From: Tipula vernalis
Taxonomy: Eukaryota; Arthropoda; Insecta; Diptera; Tipulidae
Reading direction: 5' to 3'
Length of the DNA stretch: 64,000 bases
Assembly: GCA_958295665.1 (NCBI GenBank)
Contig: OY282560.1
Location: forward strand, 311,221,236-311,285,235
Part shown: positions 42,737-53,715 of the stretch, piece by piece
Layout of the letters: the number at the start of each line of letters is the position of its first letter
How positions within the stretch are numbered: position 1 is the stretch's first letter
Made by a program: the position numbers and the translations under genes
The notes under the pieces: model-generated
Seen by the model: the letters and a program-made list of their open reading frames with translations, nothing else
What the model was told of the DNA's origin: nothing
Database searches by the model: none

Positions 42737-45130
42737 CAGTCAAACCTGTCTAATCGGACCACCTTCGGGACCAAAAAAAATTGGTCCGATTACAAAGGTT
42801 TTGCTTTTTTATTTTTTTTTTGCTTTATTTATATTATATGTATGTACATACAGACATATATGTATGTACATATGTATACATTAAATATATGAAGACATAA
42901 ATCTGCAATTTATTTCAAATACATATGTATGTAAATCATAACACAAAAAAAAAATCAAAAATAATTAGATACATAATTCAATTAATTGACATAATGAAAA
43001 ACTATAAAGTAAGTTTAATTCATTTTTGCAAAATATGTTGTTATTTTAGGTTGATGCTTTCTCATGGAAATCTCGTTTTCAAGTAATTTTAGCTCCGCCT
43101 GAGCCAGATGAAGAAACATTTCGTTCAATCCTTTATCACTCGCATAATCTTTCAAAGTTTTAAAATAAATTTGTGCTTTATTAAATGTAAAATCACTAGT
43201 TGTATTGTCATCTAACTCGTCACCATCAGAAGATGAGCAAAATTTATGGTTTCGATGTTTTCATTTTCACATTCTTTATCTACCGACTCAAAAAATTGAT
43301 CTTCCCAATCATCAGGCAATTCCTTGAATGTTTGCAAATTCTGATCGAAAGCCACATTTTCAAAATGAGATTCAGATTCACAATTCTCCGTCATGATGAT
43401 TAATTCCTGATGATCTATCGCTTTTTGTAACCCGGCCTTTTTAAAACAATTAGAAATCGTTTCTGTGGTTACATTATCCCATGCAGTAGATATCCATGAA
43501 CATGCATCTAACGTGGTAATTTTTTTTGATAATGCCTCTACTCCATCACCATCGTCTATAGCCGTCAATAAATGATCCATTAACAATTTTCGGTACTTCG
43601 CCTTTAAGCTTTTTATAATACCCTGGTCTAACGGCTGTAGGGCCGATGTAGTATTTGGCGGGAAAAATTGGAGTTTGACATTGCTGTATGAATTATGTGG
43701 ATGACAAGACGCGTTATCTAAAAACAAAATAACATTTCGTTTCTTCCTAGCCATCTTTTTATTGAATGTTTCTATCCAATCCTGAAAGATATCGGAAGTC
43801 ATCCACGCTTTTTTATTAAACCGCCATTTAATATTTAGTGCTTTTTCAACATTTAAATGTTTAAATGCCCGTGGTTTTTTAGCTCTGCCTATTATGACTA
43901 CAGGTTCTTTCTCTCCCGCCATACTACACAATAAAGCGACTGTCAAACGTTCCTTGCACATTTTTCCTCCCTTGCATAATTGATTTTTCAAATTTAAGGA
44001 TCTCGATGGTGTGGCTCGAAAAAACAGACCAGTTTCATCCAAATTGTAGATATTTTTTGGGTGATATGCATCTGTTAAATTTTCCAATGTCGAGCGATAT
44101 TGTTCGACAATTTGCATGTCTGTTGAGGCACCTTCTCCACTAAGCATAATAAATTGTAACTAGTGGCGATCCTTAAAAGTTTGGAGCCATCCATTTGAAG
44201 CAGTGAAATCGTTTAAATTTAATAATTTACCAAGTCTTCGTGCTTTTTCCTGCAAAATTGAGCCAGATATAGGCATGTTTTTCGAACGTGCCATTGTAAA
44301 CCACTGGGATGTGGGATAATTGATTATCGATTTCACCTTATTTCGTGCAAGATGCAATCCGCTTTCTTTTAAGTTTTCCAAAATTTTCGAAGGTTTCTTT
44401 AATTTTATCTTTGTTGGCGAGAATTCGATGAATTTGCGTTTTACTTGCTTTGTATTTTTCACTTAGTTGGCGTTGTGATAATTTTTCCGTTTCCGCAGAT
44501 TGTATAACACTTATTTTTTCGGATAAGTTTAGTTCCTTATATGTGCGCTTTTGTTTATTCATTTCTCTTTGTCTAGATAAATTATATGTATGTACATAAA
44601 TTATTTTAATTAAATGCAAAATCAAAATATCAAATATGTAGCCACTTATATGCCCATATTTATTTTACTTACATACACTTACTCGTAATACCGTATGTAA
44701 TTAAATATCCTAGCTAAAACAATTGTATGTACGTACCTTTTCGGATTAAATGCGTTAACTGCAATTTCTCATATGCATACATATTAACATATGTAAATGT
44801 ACGTACAATGATTATAACTGCATAAACCCGTTACATACTTTAGTTTAAAAATACATACATACATATGTATAACATAGATCACAAATAAAATATCAAAAAC
44901 TAAACTACAATACATAATTATGTACATACCTACAATAAAATTTTTTGAAGTGGTCCTATTCAAAGGTAAAATAAACCAAAATGGAATGAAATATTTGGTC
45001 CATAGGTCCGATTTCGAGGTGGTCCGATTACACAGAACAATTTGTATTGAAAACCTTTTCTGAGTAGTAATAAGCGGTCCCATTTCAAATTGGTCCGATT
45101 ACAAAGAGGTCCGATTAGCAGGTTTCACTG
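42737..45130 (-). mobile_element. Tigger/pogo element with both TIRs
   Basis: Left end CAGTCAAACCTGTCTAATCG (42737 on) and right end, inverse of CAGTGAAACCTGCTAATCGG, closing at 45130 and followed by TA. Inside each end the GGTCCGATTACAAAG motif repeats, several times on the right. Length of 2.4 kb fits Tigger. The left TA is not preserved. ATGTATGTACATA-rich microsatellites lie between each end and the gene. Confidence 0.88.
43212..44625 (-). pseudogene. Tigger transposase (DD29D), one frameshift and one nonsense codon
   Basis: ATG at 44565 or just upstream in the 44625 frame: MNKQKRTYKELNLSEKISVI with the Pipsqueak/CENP-B N-terminal HTH. A frameshift near 44400-44460 leads to the CENP-B second HTH (FTMARSKNMPISGSILQEKA, NGWLQTFKDRH). 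An in-frame TAG at 44160-44162 precedes the DDE domain: IYNLDETGLFFRATPSRSL (Asp 1), ILFLDNASCHPH (Asp 2), PPNTTSALQPLDQGIIKSL (Asp 3, 29 residues after Asp 2). The acidic C-terminus ends at 43212. All three catalytic Asp are kept; only two lesions separate it from an open gene. Confidence 0.92.
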
Positions 45131-45379
45131 TAATCCTGTTTTAACAAGGCCGATTTTTGAAAATGAAAATAATAATAATAATAAATAAATCAAATTTTAA
45201 AAGTGTTTTTTTACGAAATTCTTTTTGTTTATTTACTTTTACAGTTATTGTCCATTTAAACCAAATTTGTGCTTCTTTTAGTAAGTTTTTAAATTTTTAC
45301 GGATCTTAAAGGCTAAGAATTCTATCCTATGTATAAAATTCTGTATCTTCTTTCATTTTTTGTACGCGTTTTTGGTTTT

Positions 45380-45625
45380 TTAAATAGCAGATTTTAAATT
45401 CTCGTTGTTATTTGTCAAATGAGCCGATGCACCAGAATCGATAATCCATTCTTTTGGTTTCAAATTACTTGCCATTAGTTTTACTTGCTTGTGTTTTGCT
45501 TGTTCACTTAATTCGAATAAAGATCTGTGGTTGTTTTGTTGTACTGTCAACGCGTTATTTTCTTTGACAATACCTTTTGAAATTCTTCTAATAATTTTGA
45601 TGTTATAAAGAGATTCAATGCTCAT
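45380..45625 (-). pseudogene. Ty1/copia polyprotein fragment (protease active site)
   Basis: The minus-strand frame ends WIIDSGASAHLTNNNENL, the copia aspartic protease motif (WxxDSGAxxHxT). Upstream residues SLYNIKIIRRISKG and KHKQVKL would be the gag-protease linker. No integrase or RT follows, so only a scrap remains. Confidence 0.75.
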
Positions 45626-45944
45626 TTGAAAATTTTATACCAATTTGTGGTCCATAATTCTGACACTCTTATTACAAACACGCGTTTGTCAGTAAAATTC
45701 AGCTTCTACAATTAGAGATAAGTCTTTTGACATTTTATTTGTTGTCAAAATAGGCCTTTTGTATGTCTAATGGGTGAGCGGCTGTGACTTGCCTACGATT
45801 CAGGTTTAAAGTTAAATTATAGTGTAAAGGCTTCCTTTGTTGAATGACCTTATCTGAAACCAGATTGGGATTGGGGAATTTTGGCTGGGCCTTCTACTGG
45901 GTATACTAGACAGGTGTTTATTAAAATTGACACATTATTAAAAT

Positions 45945-46161
45945 ACACCAATACCCCGTTTTACGAATTTATTAGTTTCCGAAAAATTGGGCTTAAATCG
46001 AAATTTCTTGTCGTTTTATTGGGAAATTTCGTAAATCGATGGATTGGTGTACATGCCACCAATACCTCGATTTATGAATTTTCCCAGAATAACGAAAAGA
46101 AATTTCGATTTTCGCTCAATTTTTCGGAAACTAATAAATTCGTATAGCGGAGTATTGGTGT
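45945..46161. mobile_element. Fully palindromic MITE (about 104-bp arms, no real loop)
   Basis: ACACCAATACCCCGTTTTAC at 45945 mirrors GTATTGGTGT ending 46161. The inner segments (AAATTTCTTGTCG / inverse, CGAAAAATTGGGC / inverse) also pair, with about 85-90% identity and an axis near 46052. Antisense symmetry produces two overlapping false ORFs. The target duplication is not clear. Confidence 0.88.
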
Positions 46162-46629
46162 GTGTTAGTGGGAGGTTTTTAATGAAGTTCGAAGTTTTTT
46201 CGGGTTCTAAGGATTTTTCGTATTTGCAACTAAATGTTTAAGTTCTAATGGATTGGTAAAGTGCTGCTCTACTGGTTCAATGGCGGAGTTTGCACTCGAA
46301 AATGTGGTTAGGGCATCGGCAGAGGAGGCAATGAAATTATTGACCTCTGGGTAAACTGTTTGTGTTGGTATTGCATTATTATTAGAAACTTGTTCTGTAT
46401 ATAGCGCAATCAGTTCGCAGTTATTCCGTTCATGTCAGGTTTTGTTTTTCTAGATATCGTTGGGCTCTACTGTCGTGATTCGCAATACAGCAGCAGTTTA
46501 ACGTATGTATTTTTAGTTTGCTTAACCCTGACCTATTGTAAAAACGCATGAAATATATGCTGCCTGTCTGTCTGGTAAGTGTTTATAAAATATCGAAGAT
46601 GAACTTCATAGAGGGTGTAAGCTTCCTAC

Positions 46630-46835
46630 AAATTTGATTTGATAAAATGGTGCTCAGGTAGTTTACTTCGTTCTTAAGGAGACAACATTTTGATGCGTTC
46701 AATTTTAATCCAACTGCCTTAAGGGTTTGTAGGATTTCCTGGGGATTGTTAACGAGTTTATTGATCGTGCATAATTTCTGATAAAGACAACTTCTTCAGC
46801 TTTACCAATCACACCGTCTTTCTTGATCACGTGTT
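46630..46835 (-). pseudogene. Ty3/gypsy RT scrap
   Basis: Minus strand: EILQTLKAVGLKLNASKCCL followed by LKNEVNYLSTILSNQI is the gypsy RT stretch after the YxDD box (HxxxLxxVLxxLxxxGLxLNxxKC). It lies directly downstream of the viral fragment at 46877-47311. Confidence 0.6.
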
Positions 46836-46876
46836 CATTAATCCCGCTAGATTATTGAGCAAATTCTACATTCCAT

Positions 46877-47311
46877 TCAGTAAATAATAAAAAAACATAG
46901 ACTCGTAAACCAACTACGAGTAACTCTCGTTCCATAAAATTTATGGCCTAAAAAGTGTATCTCTCTGATGTTTTGAGTAATGATGCTTTTATCATTGTTA
47001 ATCTTCATTCCGAAGACGCGGTCAATATACTCGTAGTTTGCTAATGAAAAATCCAGCGTCGCAAGTTCTCTGTCAAAACAAAATATTAAGTCATCGTCAA
47101 TTATAAAAGTTGGGACAATCTGGTCCGTAAACTGAAGTTGTAATGTGTTTATGATTAGCATGTTGGCAATTCCGTCAATTATTTTAGTAAAATAAGATCC
47201 GGATGGTTGTTGCTGGTTTATTCTGTCATAGATAACTTTCTCGCACATCGATGGTATTTCTATCGGTTCTTCAGTAATGATCCGTAACCCACTATGTTGG
47301 TTGCCGTTCAT
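46877..47311 (-). pseudogene. Endogenous viral element: partitivirus-like RdRp fragment
   Basis: A 144-codon minus-strand frame. QQQPSGSYFTKIIDGIANML matches the partitivirus RdRp motif PSGSYFTxxxDSxxN; TFIIDDDLIF occupies the place of the GDDS polymerase site (Gly replaced by Asp); VFGMKINNDKS and EIHFLGHKFYG match motifs D and E. Partitiviruses have double-stranded RNA genomes and infect insects among other hosts, so this is a non-retroviral RNA virus copy in host DNA (inference from motif order). It lacks the N-terminal half and the conserved first part of the palm; the altered polymerase site means no enzyme activity. Alternatives such as another picorna-like RdRp are less consistent with PSGSYFT plus FLGH. 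Confidence 0.72.
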
Positions 47312-49232
47312 TTACAAGCGTACTACCATCTAGGCCCACACTGCATTAATCTGTTATGCTGACAATAGTAAATCGATATTCAAACTGTATTCCTCCGAGC
47401 TCTTCTTCTCAGGTTGTAACGGACCATATTCTCCAATCGCTCTCGAAGCACCAGCAGTTTAAAGTTGTTGATGCTTCGTTTGGCGTCGCGATGTCATGTT
47501 TACCATTTTAAATAAAATAAAATTGCTGCCGTATAAAATACGGATAGGTGCTGGAGCACATTTAGTAGACACCACCATTTGAAAATGCCATTTTTTAAAA
47601 AGTGGAATTAATAGTAAACTTTTTGGTTTGGGTCTTGTTTCAAAATATCTTACAAAATGACAGAAAATAACTTATTTTGCTTCGGGTCTCTGCTAAAATA
47701 AATTTCAAATCTTAGTAGGAATACGGTTTCTTAGCTATAAAGCCAAAATGATTTTTATTTGGAATATTTGAATTTGGAATTTATTTGTTTTTCGACAAAC
47801 ACAATTTTCTGAACATGAACTATGCCAGATAATACGTGAAATCACTTTGCCCACTTGACATGTCTCGTCGTACTTTTTATAGTGTTGGTACTCCTGTTTT
47901 CTCTCTATTCTTTCGTCCTGAAATGAGATGCTATGGTTGGCCCTTAAATGAGTGCTTCGCCTAAATGATGGTACGCCCTCTAAAAATCGAAAATTATGAC
48001 TGTTCCCAACAGTATACATTTTTTGATAAGATTAGTTAGAGCGGTTCGGTCACGAGTATCGACTTTTTGAAGGAAATCGTTCCTCAAAGTAGTTCGATCT
48101 CCTCGAAAACCCACTGCCCCTCCGCGATAACGCCTGGATCTCCAGTCGGTGCGATCTGCGTTAACATGTAGTCGACCAGGACTTCGCTGACTTTTGAAGA
48201 ATATCAAATGTAATCAGCATTATTAGCCCAACTTTAAGCTTGCTTAGCCTAAAACACTTGTTGGGCGGTTGCTAACTCGAACATTGCACCTTACTCCGTC
48301 GGTTTGCAAACCGCAAGAAAAATAAAAAAAAAAATTATTGTGGTTAGTAATATTAACCAAAAATAGTTTATTTAAATTCCCTCTTCCTCCATCTCCTCCT
48401 GGTACGTAGAAATGGTATTTTTAATTGATTGCATTATTAAATTTATGAACTATTAAAAATTAACTGATGATTGTTTGATTCAGAAATCGCACACAAACTA
48501 ACAAAATACTGGTAAAAAATTAAAACGCAAAGAATGCTAGGACTTTTACTAAAATTATTATTATAAACAACTTTGCAAAAATATTGCCACTGAAATTTTT
48601 AAATGAAATAATTTTACAACGACAGAAATTTCCATAAAGGATTAAATATTGATGATGATGACGGCGATATTGATCAGCTTTAATTTCACAAAAATCGCTA
48701 CATCGGTTATACGAAAAATGCCGGTTAATGAAACTCTTCATTTTCTAGAATTTATAATTGTTATTTTTCGCCATTACGCGTTAGTCATACGCAACGTACA
48801 AACGAGTACATGTGGTTTAGGATAAGGGATTGCGGTTAATTTGAAAAACTACACTAGAATTTTAAATTTTATTAAATTATTTGACGAAATTCTTCGGCCG
48901 TGTTGCCTCAAATCGCCATTGCCGTAAGTGATTAATTTCGTAATTACATCATAACTGTAATATTTGAAATTATTTTACTTCATCCATTCGGCTAACCCAT
49001 TCGCGTAGGATATCTGCTATTTTCAAAAATTGCTATTACTATATGATCAGGAACGTTTTGGAAGCTAATAATATCATGCGTATTAACCAATTGCTGCCTT
49101 GCCGCAATTTTATTTTTATATAATAATTCCAATTTGTTCAACATAGTTTGGCAACAATTTAACCGAAGATAAATGAATTCATATTGTTGATATGGAAATA
49201 AATTTCTTAGTTTACTGATATTTTAAGTTAAA
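47312..49232. other. Unassigned sequence with two linked unknown frames
   Basis: Minus-strand frames at 48207-47980 and 48019-47735 overlap and could be one broken gene (RSPGRLHVNADRTDWRSRRY..., then GVPSFRRSTHLRANHSISF). No family recognised. The rest is AT-rich without features. Confidence 0.3.
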
Positions 49233-49510
49233 TACCGTATTTCTTCGATTCTAAGACACACTTTTTCTCCATTTAACCCTTTCTAAAAATTGGGTGAGTC
49301 TTAGAATCAGTTTCGTAAAATAACGAACTTAGTTTACCTCTAGCTACCTAACCCACCTAAGATAAATACATTTTTTGAAAATAAAAATGAATTTACCTAT
49401 TACGCTGAGGCACTTAAATTAAGATTCCTAGATGCATGTATTAACAATCATTCTTTAATTAAGGTGTGTCTTATAATTGATGGCATCTTCGAATCGAGGA
49501 AATACTGTAG
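49233..49510. mobile_element. Pogo-type MITE with TA target duplication
   Basis: TA then CCGTATTTCTTCGATTCTAA on the left; on the right, the inverse of CAGTATTTCCTCGATTCGAA, then TA. GTGTGTCTTA/TAAGACACAC pairs slightly further in. 278 bp, no coding capacity. Confidence 0.82.
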
Positions 49511-50997
49511 TACTGAGAAGCACTTGAAATTATGTACATTTTAGGTGTGTAAATTTGAACGAAGGATTCTGATTTCCTATTTAGGTATTTAGGTTTAGAG
49601 GGTTGGTCCTATCCCTTTTTAGGGACTAACACAATTTTTGATAGAGGTTTATAAGTCGTTCAGTTCATTCGGTTTCAGTTAATGTATGTAAACGCAACTT
49701 GGATTTCATATATACCTACTGATGTATCGCGTAAAAATTCCCAACAACTTCTTTCCATAAAAAAAAAAAAAAATTGATCAATTTAATTTTTATTAACATA
49801 ACAAATAAAAAATGAAATACAACAAATAATAATAATAAAATTAAGATTGAAATATTTAGTATTAAAAACATTCACATTTAAAACATTTAATTTTTAATTT
49901 ATTACAATACAAATTAAGACAAAATAAAATTAAATAAACATTTCTGTTTTGTTATAATATGTACATGTTTATTAAATAAAATTTATATAAGTAATATAAC
50001 ACAAAATAATTGAATTGAGAACAAAATTAAAAACAAAAAAACAAAATGTTTTGCTCTAAATAAATTAATTAATTAATTTTGTTTGTTTAATTAAATTTTG
50101 TTTTTGTTTTGTTTTTAAATTAAGGCTAATCACAAGTGAAATGAAAAATTTAACAAAAAAGAATCAAAGAATATTTTTATATTTAAATACTAGCATTTAT
50201 GTTATAAAACAAAAACAAAAAATGTTTATGATTATATGTATTATTATTATGTTACATTAATATTATTTTTTATGTTTATTAATTATTATTTGGAAAAATT
50301 ATTAATTTATTTATATATTTTTGTTCTATATATATATATATATACATATATATTATATTATATTATATGTTTTTTTAATGTTTAATGCAAAAAACTACTA
50401 TACCATCCATTTATTGTCTAATTAATTATTATATGATTAAATATTATGTTTTGTTTAATTATTAATTTAAAAAAAAAAATATCATTTACATATTTTTTTT
50501 TTGTAACTTTCTAATTTAAAATATTGCAACCGAAGTATTGTTTTTTCTATTTATTATAAAATTTAAAAATAACAAAAAAATAATTATTAATAATAATTTG
50601 TTAAAAATTAAAGACTACGTACTTTTTGAATAACAAAAAAATATTATATTTATGTGTTGTTTGTCATTTTATGTTAGCATTTACTATAATACCGAATGTG
50701 ATTTGTAACAGGTAAGTTTAATTTAACCGGAATGATTTGTGGCATTATGTAATTTTAGCTAATTTTTCAAATTTATTCAAATATATTTCAGTTTCACCGG
50801 TAGATGCGTTATATAGATCAAGGTTTAATTGCTTACATAAAAGTTTGAATTACTTAAAATATTTGCTATTAAATAATATAATCAATATTGTTTGAAATTA
50901 ATGTACATATATACCCACATAAAATTTAAAGATATACATACATATACAGATATTGTTTGAATATACATATATACAGTGATGGACAACAAAACTAACC
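49511..50997. other. Very AT-rich spacer
   Basis: Long A/T stretches, a (TA)n run at about 50329-50350, no ORF of note. Confidence 0.5.
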
Positions 50998-51732
50998 GTG
51001 CGATTCTGACGTTAAGACCGTTAAGAGTATCATAGCTAAGAGAAATTTTGTTAAGAGGTTTTTTTAAGAGAATCTCTTAATTGGTATTCTGTTGGTAGTA
51101 CTCCTAAAATATCTCTTAAAAACTCTCCAAATATATTGGAAAATATTTGGAGACATATCAATTTGAATTTTTACATTTTTTCTAGATACATTTTTGGTGG
51201 TTGATAAATAAATAAAAACAATTCTAGTAATTTTTATTTAAATACGTTTATTTTTTATGAAGTACATAAATATCTGGAAAATTTACACGAAATATAAGCG
51301 TCCAACAACACGCCGTTTCTAATAAAAAAAAAAATCACTGGAAAGTAAAGAAAATTTATCTCAGGTTTATAATTAAAGGTATACAAATTAATAATTTATA
51401 AGAATAAAATATTTCATAATTTTTCTTTTATCAAATTTTAGGAGATGTTTATTTCTAAAAGAAACAATAAATATAATATTTTATTTCAACATTAAATATT
51501 ATTTTGAAACTTACTACCGTAAAATTGTTTTTCTTTAATACGACTACGAGAAACGTCAAAGTTGTGATGCTTATGACCATCTATTTCGTATGTCTTAGCT
51601 AAGAGATTTTTTAAGAGAATCTCTTAGCTAAGAGCATCAACCGAATCGCAAAATAGTCTTACATAAGAGAATTCTCTTAACTAAGAGAAATCTCTTAGTT
51701 AAGACCTCTATGACTGTACGTTAGAATCGCAC
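50998..51732. mobile_element. MITE with GTGCGATTCT termini and AAGAGATTCTCTTA internal repeats
   Basis: Left GTGCGATTCTGACGTTAAGA; right, inverse of GTGCGATTCTAACGTACAGT. The inner flanks are full of short palindromes (TAAGAGAATCTCTTA, AGCTAAGAG) on both sides, giving a clustered hairpin structure. 735 bp, non-coding. The superfamily cannot be named. Confidence 0.75.
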
Positions 51733-51904
51733 AGTAAAGCACGAAATGGTATTTGGCTTACTTTGTTACATAAAATAAGGAAATGTATTCCCATTTTATT
51801 TTAAATTTTAAATATTTTAGTAGTACTAGATCTGATTGATTGATTTCTTCATAATTAAGAACATATCTGTAAATTATGTACTAGTAGACGAAAGCCATGA
51901 CATT

Positions 51905-51997
51905 AAATCATGCAAGATGTCTCAAGTACTGCGAAAACTGCTACCGAAATAACCAACTTATTTGCCAACTACTTCAAGTCAGTTTAGGTATACTAAT
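51905..51997 (+). pseudogene. Jockey RT, upstream fragment (left of element ii)
   Basis: DVSSTAKTATEITNLFANYF then KSV and stops. This is the pre-RT segment (ANLFAxxFxSVY) of jockey-clade elements; the remainder of the RT resumes at 53718 after the foldback insertion. Confidence 0.6.
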
Positions 51998-52399
51998 GGG
52001 TAGCACCCCGAAATCTTGCATTACAAAATCTTGCAAGTACAAAATCTTGCATTTTTTAAAAATCATGCAAATCAAAATCTTGCCAAACCAAAATCTTGCA
52101 GTTATAAAACTTTGCAACTACAAAATCTTGCAAGTACAAAATCTTGCATTTCAAAATTTTGCAGTTTTAGTATCTGTACCTGTCTTTAGTATCTAACATA
52201 ATATTGCGTATTCATAAAAGTCAATTGAAAATTGAAATAAGTCAGTTTTGAGTTTAGATTAAATTATAGCAATTTTATTCACAAAGAAAACAGAAGAAAA
52301 GTTTTAATTGTATAATATAATTAAAAAAAAAAAAATAAAATAAATTGTACAGCAATTAAAAAAGGGTAATCTCTAAGGGGAGTCTTTCCCTTTTTTAAT

Positions 52400-53190
52400 G
52401 ATACGTTTTATTTTTCTATTTTTGATTATTGTCTTTTTTTTCTTTGAAAGGCGTTCTCCGGATTTCACCTTATCAATTTGAGCTTTTGCCACAATTAGTT
52501 CCTTTGATAAATTTTCAATGATTCGGTATACTCCAGCATGCCGTTGTCCAAAGACAACTGTAAGGCGTCGGTGCTAATCTTCGACACTGTTTTGGGTCCG
52601 TGGGAAGTTTTCTGATCCTATATCTGCATCGGCAATATACCAGAATTGTGGCATATATCTTGGTGTATAATTGAGTCCCCCAATATAATTTTTGTGGAAC
52701 CACCGTCCATTTAATTTCGCTCCGCTGTTCTCATCAAATTGTTCATATAAATGTTGATAATATCCAGGTATTTCGTTTGGTGGAACGAAAGCCAAACTTT
52801 TCAGCATCCGAATTTGGATTGAAAAATCCTCAGAACTGGCGTATCTAGTCACAAACCGTTGCTTTTGTATCCTTCGCCATATTATTTGCCCGAAGTGGAA
52901 ACGGGAACCTTTAATCGTTACTTCGGGGAAAAATGTTGAAGCTGATGACACAATTGGCTTTTCGAAATCTGTTGTGACTCTCCTTGGATTTAAATTAATA
53001 CCCAGTTCCAAGCTGACTTTCTTTAAGTTAAAAAAAAATCTGTCATAAACCTTCAGAAATTTTTTGCTCATTAAGCAAAATATTAAAGGTACAATTTGCC
53101 GAAAAAACACACCCGTGAATTGAAAATAGTTGCCGCATGATGGATGGAACTACGTCGATAATTCCATCCATGATCCAGCAACTCGATTCC
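52400..53190 (-). pseudogene. MULE-type (Mutator/Phantom-Foldback) transposase, broken
   Basis: Minus strand, three frames. Around 53180-53105: MDGIIDVVPSIMRQLFSIHG with the first catalytic Asp context (DGTF-like). Main frame 53110-52574: VPLIFCLMSKKFLKVYDRFF, TTDFEKPIVSSASTFFPEVT (second Asp), GSRFHFGQIIWRRIQ where the usual C-x-x-H motif has Ser for Cys, then LAFVPPNEIPGYYQHLYEQF. The last part (about 52570-52400) shifts frame: VVFGQRHAGVYRIIENLSKE and a basic tail. Domain order equals animal MULE transposases associated with Foldback/NOF (family knowledge). At least two frameshifts: not functional. Confidence 0.82.
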
Positions 53191-53299
53191 GCTAGTAACG
53201 CTAACGATGATTGCAATAAAAAAAGGCAACTTTAATTTCATTTTATTATTGTTACTATATGATTGCAATTATCATTATACAGTAGAATTTTGTCAATGC

Positions 53300-53509
53300 G
53301 ATTTGTTATCTTGCATAACAATTTCCCGTACATTTATAGAATCGCGTGAAGTTTTCTGATCCTACATCTGCATCGGCAATAGACCAGAATTGTGGCATAT
53401 ATATTGGTGTATGATTGAGGCCCCCAATATAATTTTTGTGGAACCACCGTCCAATTTTTCAGCAATTTGTTATCTTGCATAACAATTTCCCGTACATTTA
53501 TAGAATCGC
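53300..53509 (+). repeat. Direct repeat of arm-end sequence around a duplicated transposase segment
   Basis: ATTTGTTATCTTGCATAACA...TTTATAGAATCGCG (about 46 bases) occurs at 53301-53347 and 53464-53510. Between them, 53348-53455 repeats transposase sequence from about 52606-52712 (TTTTCTGATCCTA...ACCACCGTCCA) with about 93% identity. Confidence 0.88.
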
Positions 53510-53550
53510 GCGCCCGATTCTATAAATGTACAGGAAATTGTTATGCAAGA
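53473..53550. repeat. Hairpin with 36-bp arms and GC-rich tip at the start of the right array
   Basis: TCTTGCATAACAATTTCCCG...AGAATCG pairs with the inverse to the right, with tip CGCGCC. The tip region contains CGCGCGCCCGA (53507-53517), identical to that at 13805-13815 in element (i). Confidence 0.9.
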
Positions 53551-53700
53551 TTTTGTAATGCAAGATTTTGTAATGCAAGATTTTGTAATGCAAGATTTTG
53601 TAATGCAAGATTTTGTAATGCAAGATTTTGTAATGCAAGATTTTGTAATGCAAGATTTTGTAATGCAAGATTTTGAAATGCAAGATTTTGTAATGCAAGA
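53545..53700 (-). repeat. Eleven-copy 15-bp array (GCAAGATTTTGTAAT)
   Basis: Copies start at 53545 and every 15 bases to 53695; only one base differs (TTTTGAAAT at about 53671). A period divisible by three makes long mock ORFs (FCNAR repeats; ILHYK on the other strand). Confidence 0.97.
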
Positions 53701-53715
53701 TTAAGGGGCTAACCC

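Larger units (their letters stand above)
51998..53715. mobile_element. Mutator/Foldback element (ii) with 15-bp array arms and MULE transposase
   Basis: The left terminus GGGTAGCACCCCGAAATCTT and right terminus (inverse of GGGTTAGCCCCTTAATCTTG) pair, then both arms are arrays of the 15-bp unit GCATTACAAAATCTT. The left array (52011-52172) is degenerate; the right array (53545-53700) has 11 nearly identical copies. The interior carries a broken MULE transposase and an internal duplication. It sits inside a jockey RT copy. No target duplication could be matched, so one side may be rearranged. Confidence 0.8.

Noticed and set aside
47735..48207. Viral capsid or gag next to the RdRp fossil
   Set aside because: Position is tempting, but no recognisable motif supports either.
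53545..53700. Regular 15-bp repeats that might suggest a CRISPR array
   Set aside because: There are no unique spacers, the unit is pure tandem, and the context is a eukaryotic Foldback/MULE element.
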